Positions 61,992 through 64,000 of a stretch of 64,000 nucleotides of DNA are shown one piece after another. The notes below the pieces were generated by a model. The model saw only the letters and a program-made list of their open reading frames with translations. It ran no database searches and was not told where the DNA came from. Position 1 is the first letter of the stretch; each line of letters opens with the position of its first letter. Source of the DNA: Haloarcula laminariae (GTDB lineage Archaea > Halobacteriota > Halobacteria > Halobacteriales > Haloarculaceae); assembly GCF_025457605.1 (NCBI RefSeq), contig NZ_JAMZFY010000001.1:2046001-2110000 (forward strand), read 5' to 3'. Made by a program: the position numbers and the translations under genes.

Positions 61992-62392
61992 AGTTTTGCG
62001 AGTTCGATGGCGCTCGTGACGGCCGAGCCGCCCTTGTCCGTGCGCGCCTCGGCTTCGTCCTTGCTCATGCCCGGCCCGATGATGCCCAGCGTGACGGGGG
62101 TGTCCCGCTTGAGCGACACGTCTGTCAGCCCCCCAGCGGCGGCGTCGGTGATGACCTTGTCGTGGTCCGTATCGCCCTCGATGACGACGCCCAGCACGGC
62201 GACGGCGTCGATATCGTCCAGCCGCGCCAGCCGGTCGGCGGCGAGCGGCGTGTCGTAGGCGCCGGGGACCGAGAGCGTCTCGGCGATGGTCGCGCCCGCG
62301 TCGGCGGCGGCCGCGTGCGCCGACTCCCGCATCGCGTCGATGACGTCCCCGTGTTTGTCGTACTGAGCCACGACCAGTCCGAGCTGCACCAT
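61988..62392 (-). CDS. ribH: 6,7-dimethyl-8-ribityllumazine synthase
   Basis: 134 residues, normal archaeal RibH length. It makes lumazine, the penultimate step of riboflavin synthesis, as a large shell-like oligomer. Seen are LGLVVAQYDKHGDVID, SVPGAYDTPLAAD, VIEGDTDHDKVI and the closing GGSAVTSAIELAKL. The start ATG 62392 is clear. Coupled with the aminotransferase by a 4-base overlap; ribL is four genes away on the other strand. Confidence 0.94.
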   Translation of the reverse strand: MVQLGLVVAQYDKHGDVIDAMRESAHAAAADAGATIAETLSVPGAYDTPLAADRLARLDDIDAVAVLGVVIEGDTDHDKVITDAAAGGLTDVSLKRDTPVTLGIIGPGMSKDEAEARTDKGGSAVTSAIELAKL

Positions 62393-62483
62393 ATTCGGTT
62401 TGGGGACACTCGCGCGTAAAGAACTACCGTTCCGTGTCGGGAAACCAGAAAGATTCTAATCCCCGCTCGTCTTGCACTCAGTA

Positions 62484-64000
62484 ATGTCTACGTCGAGCGG
62501 TGTCGTCTCTGCCCTCCAGCAGTTCCGGGACCGGAGCGCGGCGTGGTTCGACAGCGACGACTACGCGACGCTGAAAGTCGTCGTCGCGATAACGGTCCTC
62601 TCGCTCGTCCTCCGCACCGTCTTTCTCGGCGCCCGCGTGGCCCACTTCGACGAGGGCCGGGTGGCCTACTGGGCCTGGCACTTCGGCGAGACGGGCAACT
62701 TCGCCTACCGGTACATCATCCACGGGCCGTTCATCCAGCACGTCGACCGCTGGCTGTTCGCCCTCATCGGGCCCAGCGACTTCGCGATGCGGCTCCCGGT
62801 CGCCGTCGTCGGCGGACTGCTCCCCCTCTCGGCGCTGCTCCTGCGGGCGCACCTGGACCGGAGCGAGACCGTCGCGCTCGCGTTCCTCTTTACGCTCGAC
62901 CCCGTCCTCGTCTACTACTCGCGGTTCATGCGCAGCGACGTCCTCGTCGCGGCGTTCATGTTCGTCGCCTTCGCCCTGCTCGTGCGGCTCTACGACACCC
63001 GCAAACCGCGCTACATGTACGCCGCCGCCGTCTTCCTCGCGCTCGGCTTCGCCTCGAAGGAGAACGCGCTCGTCTACGTCGTCACCTGGCTCGGCGCGAC
63101 CGGTCTCCTGCTGGCGAAGCTTCTGATTCTGCCGAACGGCTTCCGCGACGCCGCCGCGTTCATGCTCCCCCGGCAGGTCAACGACCTCGCGACCGCCGTC
63201 CTGCCCGAGCGTTTCGGCCGGGTCGAGTTCGCCACCGGCCCCCCGTCAGCCGGCGCCGTCTGGGCCCGCGTGGTCGGCCGGGTGAAAGGCGACGTGTGGC
63301 GGGTCGTCGGTATCGTCCAGTCGTTCCGCAAGCGCCACGACCCCGCCTGGCAGGTCGCCGGCGCCTACGTCGGGCACGTCGTCCTCGCGCTGGTCGTCTT
63401 CGGGTTCGTCTCGCTGTACTTCTATGCGCCCCGCGGCGCCGGCATCGACGGCATCGAAAGCCACCCGGTCATCGCCGCGTCGACGCCCGGCTACGTCGGG
63501 TTCTGGGAGGGGATAACGAACCCAGCGCTGTTCGGGCAGCTGCTCGAGACCACGGTAGACCGCGTCGTCGACCAGTGGGGCAACTGGCTGGAGCCCGGCA
63601 CGGAGAAGGCCCGGGACACGTACATGAAGCACTTCTGGGTGTCCACCGAGGCGCTGATACTGGGGTCGCGCGTGGTGGCGGTACTCGGGGCCGTGGGCTA
63701 CGTCCTCGACCGGCTGAGTGCCACGACACCCCGTCACCTGGTCCCGTTTTGCTTCTATGCGGGCTTTGTCTCCATCTTCGGCTACCCGCTGGGGACCGAC
63801 ATCGGCGCGCCCTGGCTCGCCGTCCACGCCATCGTCCCGCTGGCGGTGCCGGCCGCAGTCGCGCTGGGCGCCGTGTTCCGCTGGGGGTCGGCGTCGCTTT
63901 CGACCGGTGACACGTCCCGCTTTACCAGCGCGACGCTCGTCCTCTTTGCCCTGTCGCTGCTTGTCGCCCAGTCCGCCGTGGGACAGGTCTATACGAACAC
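62484..64000 (+). CDS. Agl23-like membrane protein/glycosyltransferase (TIGR03663 type), cut by window edge
   Basis: At least 505 residues, 3' end missing. The start ATG 62484 follows a short leader. It is a multi-pass membrane protein with the N-terminal DYATLKVVVAITVLSLVLRT and VAHFDEGRVAYWAWHFGETG, then FAYRYIIHGPFIQHV and RYMYAAAVFLALGFASKENALVYVV. Those motifs, with the DEG/HG pattern, are those of the haloarchaeal 'flippase activity-associated protein Agl23' family, related to ArnT/PMT-type GT39 enzymes and linked to lipid-borne glycan steps of protein glycosylation. Confidence 0.88.
   Translation, partial: MSTSSGVVSALQQFRDRSAAWFDSDDYATLKVVVAITVLSLVLRTVFLGARVAHFDEGRVAYWAWHFGETGNFAYRYIIHGPFIQHVDRWLFALIGPSDFAMRLPVAVVGGLLPLSALLLRAHLDRSETVALAFLFTLDPVLVYYSRFMRSDVLVAAFMFVAFALLVRLYDTRKPRYMYAAAVFLALGFASKENALVYVVTWLGATGLLLAKLLILPNGFRDAAAFMLPRQVNDLATAVLPERFGRVEFATGPPSAGAVWARVVGRVKGDVWRVVGIVQSFRKRHDPAWQVAGAYVGHVVLALVVFGFVSLYFYAPRGAGIDGIESHPVIAASTPGYVGFWEGITNPALFGQLLETTVDRVVDQWGNWLEPGTEKARDTYMKHFWVSTEALILGSRVVAVLGAVGYVLDRLSATTPRHLVPFCFYAGFVSIFGYPLGTDIGAPWLAVHAIVPLAVPAAVALGAVFRWGSASLSTGDTSRFTSATLVLFALSLLVAQSAVGQVYTN

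Noticed and set aside
62543-63910. Arg/Pro-rich plus-strand frame within the Agl23-like gene
   Set aside because: Overlaps a clear membrane protein in another frame; no membrane segments or motifs.

Overview
This is haloarchaeal DNA (class Halobacteria). The proteins are strongly acidic, there are Tat-type lipoproteins with a lipobox, HalOD1 and DUF7511-like small proteins and an Agl23-type membrane protein, and the right-hand 7 kb is very GC-rich. Genus cannot be fixed from the sequence. The window has two parts. From 1 to about 56,975 it is a long, visibly less GC-rich accessory region packed with nucleases, helicases and unknown proteins: a defence island with plasmid-like pieces. From about 56,975 to 64,000 it is ordinary GC-rich chromosome. 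The change falls inside the truncated 3' end of a membrane-anchored phospholipase-D-like gene, which marks an island edge.

Left to right in the island. (1) 1-2,917, minus strand: the start of a BREX operon, brxE-brxA-brxB-brxC, with brxC cut by the window edge; this gene order is that of type 6 BREX. (2) 2,957-6,043: a metallophosphoesterase and two unknown genes. (3) 6,286-11,534: a UPF1-like SF1 helicase, an Mrr-type nuclease, and, divergent from it, an Mrr nuclease fused to a PQQ-type beta-propeller. (4) 11,543-13,848: a frameshifted pseudogene, an HNH nuclease and a lipoprotein. (5) 14,121-19,525: a four-gene nuclease cassette (DUF6361-like protein, PLD nuclease, PD-(D/E)XK nuclease, small unknown). 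(6) 19,769-24,668: McrB with an EVE-like reader, McrC, and a convergent ADP-ribosylglycohydrolase. (7) 24,884-29,864: an HhH protein, a 107-bp MITE, two more Mrr-type nucleases (one with zinc motifs and a membrane anchor), an unusual repeat cluster and a small alarmone-hydrolase-like HD protein. (8) 29,871-42,565, minus strand: seven co-directional genes, VWA, HAD-HEAT, unknown, CARF-like sensor, PIN nuclease, AddB-like and AddA-like. (9) 42,903-48,217: an AAA/DUF4143 ATPase, a PLD-SF3-like fusion, a winged-helix regulator and a SWIM zinc-finger protein. (10) 48,384-56,710: small haloarchaeal proteins, a ribbon-helix-helix-like plasmid-type protein, a probable autoregulator with paired dyad operators, a serine recombinase, a HEPN protein and a two-gene unknown unit.

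The flanking chromosome carries a RecJ-like DHH phosphoesterase, a JAMM metalloprotease, FAD synthase (ribL), a lipoprotein, an aspartate-type aminotransferase, lumazine synthase (ribH) and the start of an Agl23-like protein; ribL and ribH are both flavin genes.

The best candidates for undescribed systems are the Mrr-propeller fusion, the CARF/PIN pair outside any CRISPR locus together with its VWA-HEAT-AddAB-like neighbours, and the PLD-SF3 fusion. No CRISPR array, rRNA or tRNA was recognised.
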